DNA of 11,485 nt from NCBI GenBank assembly GCA_027022125.1, contig JALVZI010000192.1, positions 1 through 11,485 of the forward strand, given 5' to 3'. Shown here piece after piece: positions 1-6,471 of the stretch. The notes beneath the pieces were generated by a model that was not told where the DNA came from, did not search any database, and worked only from the letters and a program-made list of their open reading frames with translations. Source of the DNA: Anaerolineae bacterium (GTDB taxonomy: Bacteria; Chloroflexota; Anaerolineae; 4572-78). Both the position numbers and the translations under genes were made by a program. The first letter of the stretch is position 1. Each line of letters starts with the position of its first letter.

Positions 1-466
1 CAGGCATTTCCTGTGTTTCGGAAAGATGCCAACCGGTCTCATCGTAAAAATACCACTGTCCGGTTTTTTTGCCTTTTGCCCAATATCGACCTTGGTCATC
101 CTGATAGTATTGGGTGGTATCCGCTTCGATACCGGCATCCGGTGCGGGTGTTTCCGGTTCGGGGCGCTGCCATTGTTCACCATCGAAATAGTACCATTCG
201 TTGGTTTCTTTCCCCAGCATCCAATACACGCCGTTTTCGTCCACAAAAGGGAGCGTGTCGGCGTCGCGGGGGTCGGCTTGCGTCCATTCCGCGCCATCGT
301 AATAATACCATGTGCCGCTTTCTGCGCCGATGACCCAATAGCGACCGTAATCATCCTGCGTTTGCAGGGCATCCACGGCAGATTGAAACGCTTCTGCGTC
401 CATTTCTCCGGCTTCAAACGCCTGCCGCAGTGCTGCATATTGTTCTTCTATTTGAGATATGTTCAT
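1..466 (-). CDS. Partial protein with SHOCT-like N-terminus and W-Y-Y-[YF]-D repeats
   Basis: Reading the minus strand from ATG at 466 gives an open frame of 155 codons that runs off the left edge, so only the N-terminus is present. Residues 5-37 form a charged helical segment (ALRQAFEAGEMDAEAFQSAV) resembling the short SHOCT domain often found in bacterial membrane-associated or oligomeric proteins. Three repeats follow, at about 39-61, 77-99 and 124-146, with the pattern [GD]-x-Y-W-x-x-G-x-x-[ST]-x-x-W-Y-[YF]-[YF]-D-x-x-x-W. The aromatic repeats look like a small beta-hairpin or beta-meander fold. There is no signal peptide and no membrane segment in this part. The ribosome binding site is weak (AGAAAG about 10 bases upstream). 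I cannot name the family or its function. The antisense frame is a shadow. A real gene is likely because of the repeat conservation and the open frame. Confidence 0.75.
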   Translation of the reverse strand, partial: MNISQIEEQYAALRQAFEAGEMDAEAFQSAVDALQTQDDYGRYWVIGAESGTWYYYDGAEWTQADPRDADTLPFVDENGVYWMLGKETNEWYYFDGEQWQRPEPETPAPDAGIEADTTQYYQDDQGRYWAKGKKTGQWYFYDETGWHLSETQEMP

Positions 467-519
467 CGTTTTTGACTTTCTGTGTACTATTGACCCAAAA
501 GGTAAAAGGTGTTGACAGG

Positions 520-598
520 GTAACTATTCTTAAATGAGAAAATCGCTTTTCGATACGCGGTTCACCCGCGAACTGTTACTCAGGGTGCGGTTTCTCCA
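520..598 (+). repeat. Half copy of dispersed palindromic repeat
   Basis: This stretch starts GTAACTA and contains TTCGATACGCGGTT, a small hairpin (CGCGG 556-560 with CCGCG 566-570), and TACTCAGGGTGCG. The same elements in the same order form the left half of the larger element at 6145-6306. The right half is missing here, so this looks like a decayed or truncated copy. It lies between the stop of the SpoIID-domain gene and the start of the next minus-strand gene. No T-run follows the hairpin in the direction of transcription, so a terminator role is unclear. Confidence 0.6.
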
Positions 599-641
599 CT
601 GAAAACGAAACGCCGACACCCCCTAACAATTACTTTCCGGC

Positions 642-2516
642 TTACGGTGAAACGGTTAACTCGAAGTCATCAATGTATACGTCATCAGATTGATCCGAAA
701 ATTTTAAGCGGAGAACTATCCGGTCAAGATGTTTATTCCGGTATGGTCCCCACCCATTTGAACTCGAATTGTTGCCTCCCGAAACATTAAAACCTTGTTC
801 TCCGCTCCGTTTAATCCATCTCCGGTTCCAGTTGTCTCCCAAATCAAAGTCTGAACGTATACCGGTGCCATCTGTAAAATACACCACGATCGATGACCTG
901 TCCCGCCCCCAGCCTCCTCCCACCCGCACAGATATGGAAAAATCGGTATTCCCGGCTAATACAACTCCATATCGTCCCTGAACATCAAACGTCCAATCTG
1001 CATATCCTTCACCACTGCCATCCATCCGGTTATGATGTAACTTCATTGCACCGTTCGGTGTTAAATAGCCGTCATTTGCAATCCAAGCGGCAGGAAAAAT
1101 AGTGTCCGGGTTCACCGTACCGTTGATTGATACAGGTGCCGGCTTGTCGGGATGTGGCGCAAAATAGTTCAGATCGGTTGATGTATTAAATGGTAAGGTC
1201 AAAGAAAAGTAATTTTTCATCACCTGCGGCAGATAAGTGGCGCAATACCCTATGCAACTTTTCACATCATAGGTGTACCACGGACGACCGGCTTCCCGGT
1301 CACTAAAATAGTTGACCGTTTCATTTTCGGCATAAGCCATATCAAAACGAATGGTGTGCCGTGACCCTACTGCCGCACCCGGTGGAGGCGATACGGTGGT
1401 TGTCACTGTGACCACCCCACCCGGTTGTGCCGTGGTGTTGATGCCGGTTGGGTGCATCAACACGTTCGTCGCCCGATTTGCCTGTTCGGCTAAAGTATAG
1501 TGGTCGAAAAAGATACGTCCGCTGTTCCACGCTGTAACGCCCGTATTTTGGATGAGAAATGTCCCGGTGCAAACGCCGTTTGCGGGGATGATGTCGGGGC
1601 AGCCCGCTTCTGCCCACGATACATCCAGCAGGTTCCAGCGATAATCGGGGGTGAGTTGTTGGTCATTGTTTGCCGCATCTCGAATGTGAATGCCGGTGTA
1701 ATAGTGGGTGAGGATTTGCGCCGCTTCGTCCCAGCGAACACTCCAAAAATCTCCCAATCCGTCACTGTCGTGCGGGTAATTCGGGTCGCCGACCGCCACC
1801 GGTCCACGCGATGAGGTGTGCCCGAAACCCCACCGGCTCGCACCTTTCGATGACATTCCGCCATTCTCCGTACCAATCGGTTGACCATAAGCGATGCTAA
1901 TCGTATCGGAAATACTTTTCAGATAAGATCTGTTTCCCGGGGAGGTTACCGCTCCGTTATCCGCGCCATACAAAGCGTCAATCGGTTCAGTGTCCCCGGG
2001 TAGCGTCAGATACCACATATCATTGACGGCCTCGTCTACCCGTTGTTGCTGCGCCAACGTGAGGGTGTCGTAATAGTAAGGAACAAATACTTGCCGTGCA
2101 TTGGAGTTATCCAAATAATCGTGTTCCATACGCCAATAAGCGTATGTGCGTGCAGCAATGGCTTGCGCTTTCATACTTGATAATGACACATTCCCCTGAC
2201 TGGCTTTTCGTATGGCTATTTCTTCGGGCACAACATCTCTTAAATAACGATTATACGGTTCGCTTGAATTACCTTCAATGCTTACGGTCACGGTAGGAAT
2301 ATTAAACGGATACGATTTGGTCGTTTCTGGCGAGCAACTATTCCACAGATCACCATTGTTATCGTTATTGTCGCAATATGCCGTACATCCCCATTTAGTG
2401 CTGCCAGCGGTGCAACGTGTGATACGTGCACTTCCATCTGAATTTAACTCATGCATTCGAACAGTAACTTCTACCGGATGTACATAATCAGATGACGATT
2501 TATTTAATGGTTCCAC
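642..2516 (-). CDS. Secreted SpoIID/LytB-domain protein with Ig-like and C-terminal beta domains
   Basis: SpoIID/LytB-type proteins are peptidoglycan lytic transglycosylases or amidase enhancers acting outside the membrane. Residues below count from the GTG at 2516. A Cys-rich insert (C35, C44, C48, C61) with an Asp/Asn-rich, calcium-loop-like stretch at 49-56 precedes the SpoIID core. The core is visible as YLRDVVPEEI (91-100), with the conserved Glu before Ile at 99, then MKAQAIAARTYAY (115-127), the Asn-Gly segment near 187, GFGHTSSRG (230-238) and EAAQILTHYYTG (264-275). An NBR1-like or Ig-like domain follows at about 295-415 (FLIQNTGVTAW at 320), then a C421/C425 linker with YLPQVMKNY, then a C-terminal beta-sandwich at about 465-624 that resembles a carbohydrate-binding module. 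The GTG has no good ribosome binding site. The natural start is probably ATG at 2603, in the same frame but cut off by a TAG at 2544-2546, so this may be a pseudogene or an assembly error. It is probably co-transcribed with the propeller gene upstream. Confidence 0.8.
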   Translation of the reverse strand: MEPLNKSSSDYVHPVEVTVRMHELNSDGSARITRCTAGSTKWGCTAYCDNNDNNGDLWNSCSPETTKSYPFNIPTVTVSIEGNSSEPYNRYLRDVVPEEIAIRKASQGNVSLSSMKAQAIAARTYAYWRMEHDYLDNSNARQVFVPYYYDTLTLAQQQRVDEAVNDMWYLTLPGDTEPIDALYGADNGAVTSPGNRSYLKSISDTISIAYGQPIGTENGGMSSKGASRWGFGHTSSRGPVAVGDPNYPHDSDGLGDFWSVRWDEAAQILTHYYTGIHIRDAANNDQQLTPDYRWNLLDVSWAEAGCPDIIPANGVCTGTFLIQNTGVTAWNSGRIFFDHYTLAEQANRATNVLMHPTGINTTAQPGGVVTVTTTVSPPPGAAVGSRHTIRFDMAYAENETVNYFSDREAGRPWYTYDVKSCIGYCATYLPQVMKNYFSLTLPFNTSTDLNYFAPHPDKPAPVSINGTVNPDTIFPAAWIANDGYLTPNGAMKLHHNRMDGSGEGYADWTFDVQGRYGVVLAGNTDFSISVRVGGGWGRDRSSIVVYFTDGTGIRSDFDLGDNWNRRWIKRSGEQGFNVSGGNNSSSNGWGPYRNKHLDRIVLRLKFSDQSDDVYIDDFELTVSP

Positions 2517-2543
2517 CGCATTTGACGATGTATAAAATGAATC

Positions 2544-2603
2544 CTACGCTATGATTAAAGCCGCTATGGATATAGTTATTGTCAACAAAATCTTTAATTT
2601 CAT
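2544..2603 (-). other. In-frame signal peptide of the SpoIID gene, ended by an amber codon
   Basis: On the minus strand, AAGAGG (2615-2610) precedes two adjacent ATG codons (2606 and 2603) in the same frame as the SpoIID-domain reading frame. From 2603 the peptide is MKLKILLTITISIAALIIA followed by TAG at 2546-2544. Translation then continues without another stop (DSFYTSSNAV) into the GTG at 2516 and on to the end of the SpoIID gene. The peptide is a textbook signal sequence with a Lys-containing n-region, a hydrophobic core and a small Ala at the end. The gap from the stop codon of the upstream propeller gene is only about 20 bases, as expected inside an operon. One changed base would restore a complete secreted protein of about 653 residues. 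Confidence 0.8.
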
Positions 2604-2623
2604 CATTATCCTCTTACGCAATG

Positions 2624-3928
2624 TTAGTGTGCTGTGATAGAAACAAAACACATTCTATCTACTACACCTAATGTGGATGTCGCCGAAACAATAGGACATG
2701 AAAGAATTAAAGATTTTCCATTTGAAGATAATGCTAGTTGGGAACCGGGTTGACTTGCCCCTCCAAAGTCATAGTTGGGAAGGAGTGCTTGTACCTTTCC
2801 CGTTTCTACATCCAATAATCTGAGACGCTGTTTTTGTGCAGGGTTTTCTACCGTCTCACTCGGATGCCCCAACATCAGCAAGTGGCGGGAATCCGGAAAC
2901 CACGCTAAATCCCAAGTATGGCTCCACGCCCAGTTCGATTTGAAAACCTCTCCTTTCACCGTGTCTACAATAACCAAATCATTGCGTTCCATCAACGTAC
3001 CGGGGTCGTTTGTGGCAGTCAGCATAGCCAAATATCGTCCATCCGGACTCCATTGCGGCGAAAACCCATACCGTGGTTCTCCAGAGTCTATCTCGCAAAC
3101 TTTATCTGTTTTCCGGTCAACCAAATACAACCGCGGCGGACCATACACAACGACTTTGGTGTGTTGCCGGTTTTCAGCGATAGCAAATGGAAATTTATCC
3201 CATTCTTTCAAAATATCGGGATAGGCATAATTCTCATACCGCCATTGCTCGGGATCGAACGGATATTGCGCTACTCCAAACCATCTTGTCGCTTCTGCAG
3301 GCAACACCCCTCGTGCTTTTGCTTTGTCAGTCAAAGACGCATAATCCAATAGATATTGAACTTTATCTGCCCCACGACTCAGCCAAATACCATATCGGTC
3401 AATCCCGCTTATTTTTGCCGTTTGACGGTCGGCGTATATCACCGCTTGTTCGTTCGGCAGCCAATGAACGTTTCGTGCGTTCTCCAAATCATCGGCGTAT
3501 ACCCGTGTGTCGCCTGTTTGTGTGTCCAATACTTCGATGCTCTGACGGGGGACGCTTCTAACGTGAATCAATAAATGCCGATTATCCGGTAACCATTCGA
3601 TAATCTCAATCGGCGCTTCGCGTTGAAAAATGATTTTCGGCTCGGAAAACGAGAAAGTATCTTGAGATAAAGATTGCGTGGACGACGAAAAATTACCCTT
3701 CTTAAAAGCACAGTGCGGTGGAATAACCGGTTTTACCGGTGAAGAGAATTGCGTCAGTGTCGGGGTGTCGGTCGGTGCGGGGATGGCTTTTTCAATGGGT
3801 GATTGAAAGGTGAGAAATTGCCCATCTGCCGGAGAGCCTCCTTTTAGAGTCAACACCAATACAACCCCCACACCGATAGTAATCAAACCACCGATAATAC
3901 TCCCTGCTGTATTGAAAATCCTTCTCAT
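2624..3928 (-). CDS. Membrane-anchored TolB/WD40-like beta-propeller protein
   Basis: The ATG at 3928 is chosen because GAGGT (3940-3936) lies 7 bases upstream. A GTG at 3937 overlaps this Shine-Dalgarno sequence and is unlikely. The 434-residue product has a positively charged start (MRRIF) and one membrane segment at about 10-27, then a Ser/Thr/Pro-rich linker (about 40-72). An extracytoplasmic domain follows with recurring blade motifs: EWLPDNRHLLIH (111), HWLPNEQAVIYA (155), QWSPDGRYLAML (292), AWFPDSRHLLML (342) and a weaker one near 398. These W-x-P-[DN]-x-[RQ]-x-[LV] strands are typical of TolB or WD40-like propellers, which usually bind proteins or small ligands; no catalytic motif is visible. 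The stop lies about 20 bases before the start of the SpoIID signal peptide, so the two genes are probably one operon. Both appear AT-richer than the genes to the right. The ligand is unknown. Confidence 0.75.
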   Translation of the reverse strand: MRRIFNTAGSIIGGLITIGVGVVLVLTLKGGSPADGQFLTFQSPIEKAIPAPTDTPTLTQFSSPVKPVIPPHCAFKKGNFSSSTQSLSQDTFSFSEPKIIFQREAPIEIIEWLPDNRHLLIHVRSVPRQSIEVLDTQTGDTRVYADDLENARNVHWLPNEQAVIYADRQTAKISGIDRYGIWLSRGADKVQYLLDYASLTDKAKARGVLPAEATRWFGVAQYPFDPEQWRYENYAYPDILKEWDKFPFAIAENRQHTKVVVYGPPRLYLVDRKTDKVCEIDSGEPRYGFSPQWSPDGRYLAMLTATNDPGTLMERNDLVIVDTVKGEVFKSNWAWSHTWDLAWFPDSRHLLMLGHPSETVENPAQKQRLRLLDVETGKVQALLPNYDFGGASQPGSQLALSSNGKSLILSCPIVSATSTLGVVDRMCFVSITAH

Positions 3929-4223
3929 CAAAAACACCTCGCTTGCTCAAAAGACCCAATATCACCATATCCCGAGTAGATATTTGACAGAGATTCCCTC
4001 CGTAGAGTTTACTACAAGGGAATATAGTACCGTTAATTGCCAGAATCGCAAATAGCCCTGTCAAAAAATAGGCAGAATGGCGGAAAGCGTAGGCTAATAA
4101 TCGGGGAATCGTTACTTTTTGCTCCGGATGTCGCGCAAAAAAGACAAATATGCCAAGTGCTGGTATAATGTCGCCCGGTATGGCGAAATTGCCTTGACAA
4201 ATGTTACGCTTCTGCCGACAACT

Positions 4224-4265
4224 TGCGTGATGCGTGATGCGTGATGCGTGATGCGTGATGCGTGA
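4224..4265 (+). repeat. Six perfect TGCGTGA heptamers
   Basis: Six uninterrupted copies of TGCGTGA lie at 4224, 4231, 4238, 4245, 4252 and 4259. Short tandem heptamers like this are known from intergenic DNA of cyanobacteria and other filamentous bacteria, where copy number varies between strains. Here the array sits in a divergent promoter region, about 100 bases before the rightward gene. Confidence 0.95.
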
Positions 4266-4310
4266 TAGGGATAGGGAATCGTTGAATCGCTGAATCGTAT
4301 TCCGTGATTT

Positions 4311-4345
4311 TACGCAATACGCAGTACGCAATACGCAATACACAA
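4311..4345 (+). repeat. Five TACGCAA-type heptamers, inverted relative to the first array
   Basis: The units are TACGCAA, TACGCAG, TACGCAA, TACGCAA and TACACAA. The reverse complement, TTGCGTA, shares the TGCGT core with the array at 4224-4265, so the two arrays face each other across about 45 bases and could pair imperfectly. The array ends 18 bases before the chosen ATG of the phosphatase-like gene. An upstream ATG at 4304 would translate these repeats into RNTQYAIRNTQ, a reason to reject that longer start. Confidence 0.9.
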
Positions 4346-4363
4346 CCAAATGGATGCTTGTTG

Positions 4364-6070
4364 ATGAAATACACCCTCATAAAAGTGAGTTTCATCGTTG
4401 CGGTGCTGCTGGCTGTCGGGGTGACGGTGGCACGAGGGCAAACCGAACTGCAAACCTCCGCCGCCGAATACCGCCCGCCACTGACGGCGACGCCGGTCAT
4501 CACCGACCCTCTTTCGGCGCAGAGTCGGCGGGTGGTGCTGGTGATTTTGAGCGGGTTGAGCGATGATTTTTGGACGGATGAATCGATGCCGGTTTTGCGC
4601 CAGTTGCAGGAAACCGGCGCGCACGCCACACTGATGGCAACCCCGCCGACCTACCGGCTGGCGGTATGGACGGCGCTCCTTTCCGGCGCGCCACCAGCGC
4701 TGACCGATGCGCCGCTGTTCGATGTGTCGGATACCGCCGTGCGCCAAACCGCCACCGACACCATTTTCGATGCCGCAGCCGACCGCTCACTGACCACCGC
4801 GCTGGCGGGAAACAGCCGCTGGGCGGCGCTCATTCCTCCCGGAAAAGTGGCGCGCACCGCGTTTTTCGGCGGGTTCGCCGCCGATGCCGATGCGCAGGTG
4901 ATGGCAGAAGTGGCGCAATGGGTGGACGACTCCGACATTTCGCTGATTGTGGCGCAATTCAGCCAAATTGATGCCGCCGCCGATGGCGGAACGGATACGG
5001 CGGCATATCAATCTGCACTGAACCGCACCGACGCGCAGTTGGCGGAACTCCGCCGCATGCTCGATTTGGATACCACCACCCTCATCGTCACCGCCGATTA
5101 CGGGCAGTTGGCGCAGGGCGGGCACGGCGGCGACGACCCGGCAGTGGTGTCGCTGCCGCTGGTGATGGTGGGGCAGGGGATTGTGCCGGGCGAATACAGT
5201 GCGGTTTCTCAAAACGATATTGCTCCCACCGTTGCCGCCCTGCTCGGCACGCGATTGCCCGCCGCCAATCAGGGGCGACCACTGTCGGAAATGCTGGCAA
5301 TCACTGCTGCGGACAAAGCCGCAGCGTGGCGCACACTGGCACAGCAGCGCATCGCGTTTGTGGAACAGTATGCGGCGGCACTCGGCGAGCCGTACACCCC
5401 GCCGGAAAATTTGTCGAAATTGGATGCGTTTTGGGCGGAAAAGAATTATGCAGGGGTGACACAGTTGGCAGCGCTGTTGACAGCGCAGGCGGATGACGAT
5501 TTGGCGCATTTGCAGCAAATCAAACAACTGCCCGCAGAACGCATTCGATTGGCGATTGCGCTGGGCATAGCGGTGCTGCTGGCGGGACTCGCACTGTGGC
5601 GGCGGTCGCCGGTATGGGTGGAAGCCATCTTCTCGGCGGCGGTGGCGGTTTTGGGCTATCACGGGTTGTATCGCCTGCTGAAAGAGCCGTACTCGCTCAG
5701 TGCGGTGGATAATTTACTGCTGTTTCACCGGCAAGTTGCCACGCTGACTCTCGCTGCGCTGGCGGCGGGCGCAATGGTGTTTGTGGTACTGTTGTGGCTG
5801 CGCCAACCGGTTCGCTGGGATGAAATTCTGCTGGGCGGATATGAACTGGTGTTGTGGACGGCGTTCGGTTTTGGGGTGACGGTATTGTTGGGATACCGGC
5901 AGGTGGGAGAAAGCATCACCCTCTTTTTTCCCGATGTATCGGTGCTCTTTCAATATCTGACCGGATTGTGGCAGGTGCAGTGGGCAATCGGCGGCGGACT
6001 TTTCGCGCCGTTTCTGGTACTTTTGCTGTCAACCGGCATCCGAAAAATGGTAGTGAGTATGAGAAAGTGA
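4364..6070 (+). CDS. Alkaline-phosphatase-superfamily membrane protein with degenerate metal site
   Basis: The ATG at 4364 gives 568 residues starting with a signal anchor (residues 5-24, MKYTLIKVSFIVAVLLAVGV). Residues 55-310 have the alkaline phosphatase/sulfatase/PigN-like fold signature: VVLVILSGLSDDFW (57-70), MPVLRQLQETGA (75-86), TPPTYRLAVWTALLSGAPP (93-111) with Thr96 at the nucleophile position, QID (201-203), LIVTADYG (240-247), GGHGG (252-256) and NDIAPTVAALLG (284-295). Three expected ligands differ. The Asp of the usual 'DGL' is Ser63, the His of 'DxxGH' is Asp207, and the His of 'DHG' is Tyr246. Thr96, Asp203, Asp245 and His254 remain. Five or so membrane segments follow at about 394-412, 418-438, 458-480, 487-510 and 525-560. 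It may be a pseudoenzyme or have altered chemistry. The Shine-Dalgarno sequence is weak. The stop codon lies in a short direct repeat (GAGAAAGTGAG at 6061 and 6077). Confidence 0.8.
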   Translation: MKYTLIKVSFIVAVLLAVGVTVARGQTELQTSAAEYRPPLTATPVITDPLSAQSRRVVLVILSGLSDDFWTDESMPVLRQLQETGAHATLMATPPTYRLAVWTALLSGAPPALTDAPLFDVSDTAVRQTATDTIFDAAADRSLTTALAGNSRWAALIPPGKVARTAFFGGFAADADAQVMAEVAQWVDDSDISLIVAQFSQIDAAADGGTDTAAYQSALNRTDAQLAELRRMLDLDTTTLIVTADYGQLAQGGHGGDDPAVVSLPLVMVGQGIVPGEYSAVSQNDIAPTVAALLGTRLPAANQGRPLSEMLAITAADKAAAWRTLAQQRIAFVEQYAAALGEPYTPPENLSKLDAFWAEKNYAGVTQLAALLTAQADDDLAHLQQIKQLPAERIRLAIALGIAVLLAGLALWRRSPVWVEAIFSAAVAVLGYHGLYRLLKEPYSLSAVDNLLLFHRQVATLTLAALAAGAMVFVVLLWLRQPVRWDEILLGGYELVLWTAFGFGVTVLLGYRQVGESITLFFPDVSVLFQYLTGLWQVQWAIGGGLFAPFLVLLLSTGIRKMVVSMRK

Positions 6071-6095
6071 GCCGGTGAGAAAGTGAGATGAGACT

Positions 6096-6143
6096 TGCAA
6101 CCCTGCAACTCTGCTACCTTGCAACTCTGCAACCTTGAACTTT
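6096..6143 (+). repeat. Octamer tandem array (TGCAACYY)
   Basis: Successive 8-base units are TGCAACCC, TGCAACTC, TGCTACCT, TGCAACTC, TGCAACCT and the diverged TGAACTTT. The array starts 25 bases after the stop codon of the phosphatase-like gene and ends just before the MITE-like element. Confidence 0.85.
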
Positions 6144-6144
6144 G

Positions 6145-6306
6145 GTAACTACTCAGGGGAGACGGGAAAAACGCCCTTCGATACGCGGTTTGCGCAGCAA
6201 ACCGCTACTCAGGATGCGTTTTTCCCTGCCGATTTCATCCTGAGTAGCCCGCAGGGCGTATCGAAGGGTGAAATCGGCAAGATACTATTGCACGGTGAGT
6301 AGTTAC
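6145..6306. repeat. MITE-like palindromic element with terminal inverted repeats
   Basis: Perfect 11-base terminal inverted repeats are GTAACTACTCA (6145-6155) and TGAGTAGTTAC (6296-6306). Inside, CCCTTCGATACGC (6174-6186) pairs with GCGTATCGAAGGG (6256-6268). Within that outer stem are three further arms: GCGGTTTGC/GCAAACCGC (6185-6193/6197-6205), GCTACTCAGGATG/CATCCTGAGTAGC (6204-6216/6236-6248) and GCCC/GGGC (6247-6250/6254-6257). The nested stems could fold as a four-way junction in DNA or RNA. A half copy occurs at 520-598. There is no open reading frame inside, so any mobility would depend on a transposase elsewhere. Confidence 0.8.
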
Positions 6307-6342
6307 GATTTTTCATTTTATCTGTGATTTTCCTGAAAAAAA

Positions 6343-6413
6343 CAGAAAAATCTGCGTTTATCTGCTTTATCTGTGTCATCTGCGTTCTATTCAACCTATG
6401 GCTGAGCAGTTAC
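6343..6413 (+). repeat. Dispersed repeat, copy 1
   Basis: This segment begins CAGAAAAATCTGCG, passes through ATCTGTGT-type units, then continues TTCTATTCAA, CTA, GGCTG and ends AGTTAC. The copy at 7572-7643 has the same ends and spacing, with a more diverged middle. The closing TGAGCAGTTAC is close to the terminal repeat TGAGTAGTTAC of the neighbouring MITE-like element, which suggests the families are related or nested. Confidence 0.75.
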
Positions 6414-6471
6414 GAACTTTGAACTAAAAACTGACCACTGACAACTTTAAACACTGAACAGAGAGGTAAAC

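Larger units (their letters stand above)
3929..4363. other. Divergent intergenic region with heptamer arrays
   Basis: This spacer separates the propeller gene (leftward) from the phosphatase-like gene (rightward), so it should carry both promoters. Apart from the two heptamer arrays listed separately, no convincing -35/-10 pair is visible. On the minus strand, TTGCGA followed 16 bases later by TACTAT (about 4050-4020) is a weak candidate for the propeller gene. A minus-strand frame stays open across about 3945-4196 and encodes hydrophobic stretches, but it has no credible start and runs into the propeller gene out of frame. I do not call it a gene. Confidence 0.5.
6071..6471. other. Intergenic region made mostly of repeats
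   Basis: Between two rightward genes lie, in order, a GAGAAAGTGAG duplication, an octamer array, a MITE-like palindromic element, one copy of a dispersed 71-base repeat, and ACTGACC/ACTGACA units (6430-6443) just before the RmlD ribosome binding site. No clear promoter stands out. No reading frame here is convincing. Confidence 0.6.

Noticed and set aside
26..475. 149-codon plus-strand open frame
   Set aside because: It is the antisense shadow of the minus-strand W-Y-Y-[YF]-D repeat gene, whose three repeats argue for the minus strand.
642..2603. Genome-wide recoding of TAG
   Set aside because: Only one in-frame TAG was found among the supported genes. A recoded genome should show several, so a local mutation or error is simpler.
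4224..4345. Possible CRISPR array
   Set aside because: The units are 7-base contiguous tandem repeats with no spacers, and no cas gene is nearby.
4304..4363. Upstream ATG extension of the phosphatase-like protein
   Set aside because: It would translate the TACGCAA heptamers (RNTQYAIRNTQ) ahead of a good signal anchor that begins at the ATG at 4364.
4787..5662. 291-codon minus-strand open frame
   Set aside because: It lies antisense to the well-supported phosphatase-like gene. The product is rich in His, Arg, Gln and Cys with no domain pattern, typical of a shadow frame in GC-rich DNA.
6174..6268. Cloverleaf-like fold resembling a tRNA
   Set aside because: Arm lengths and loops do not fit a tRNA. 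No T-loop GTTCRA or anticodon arm is present, and the element matches a repeat family instead.
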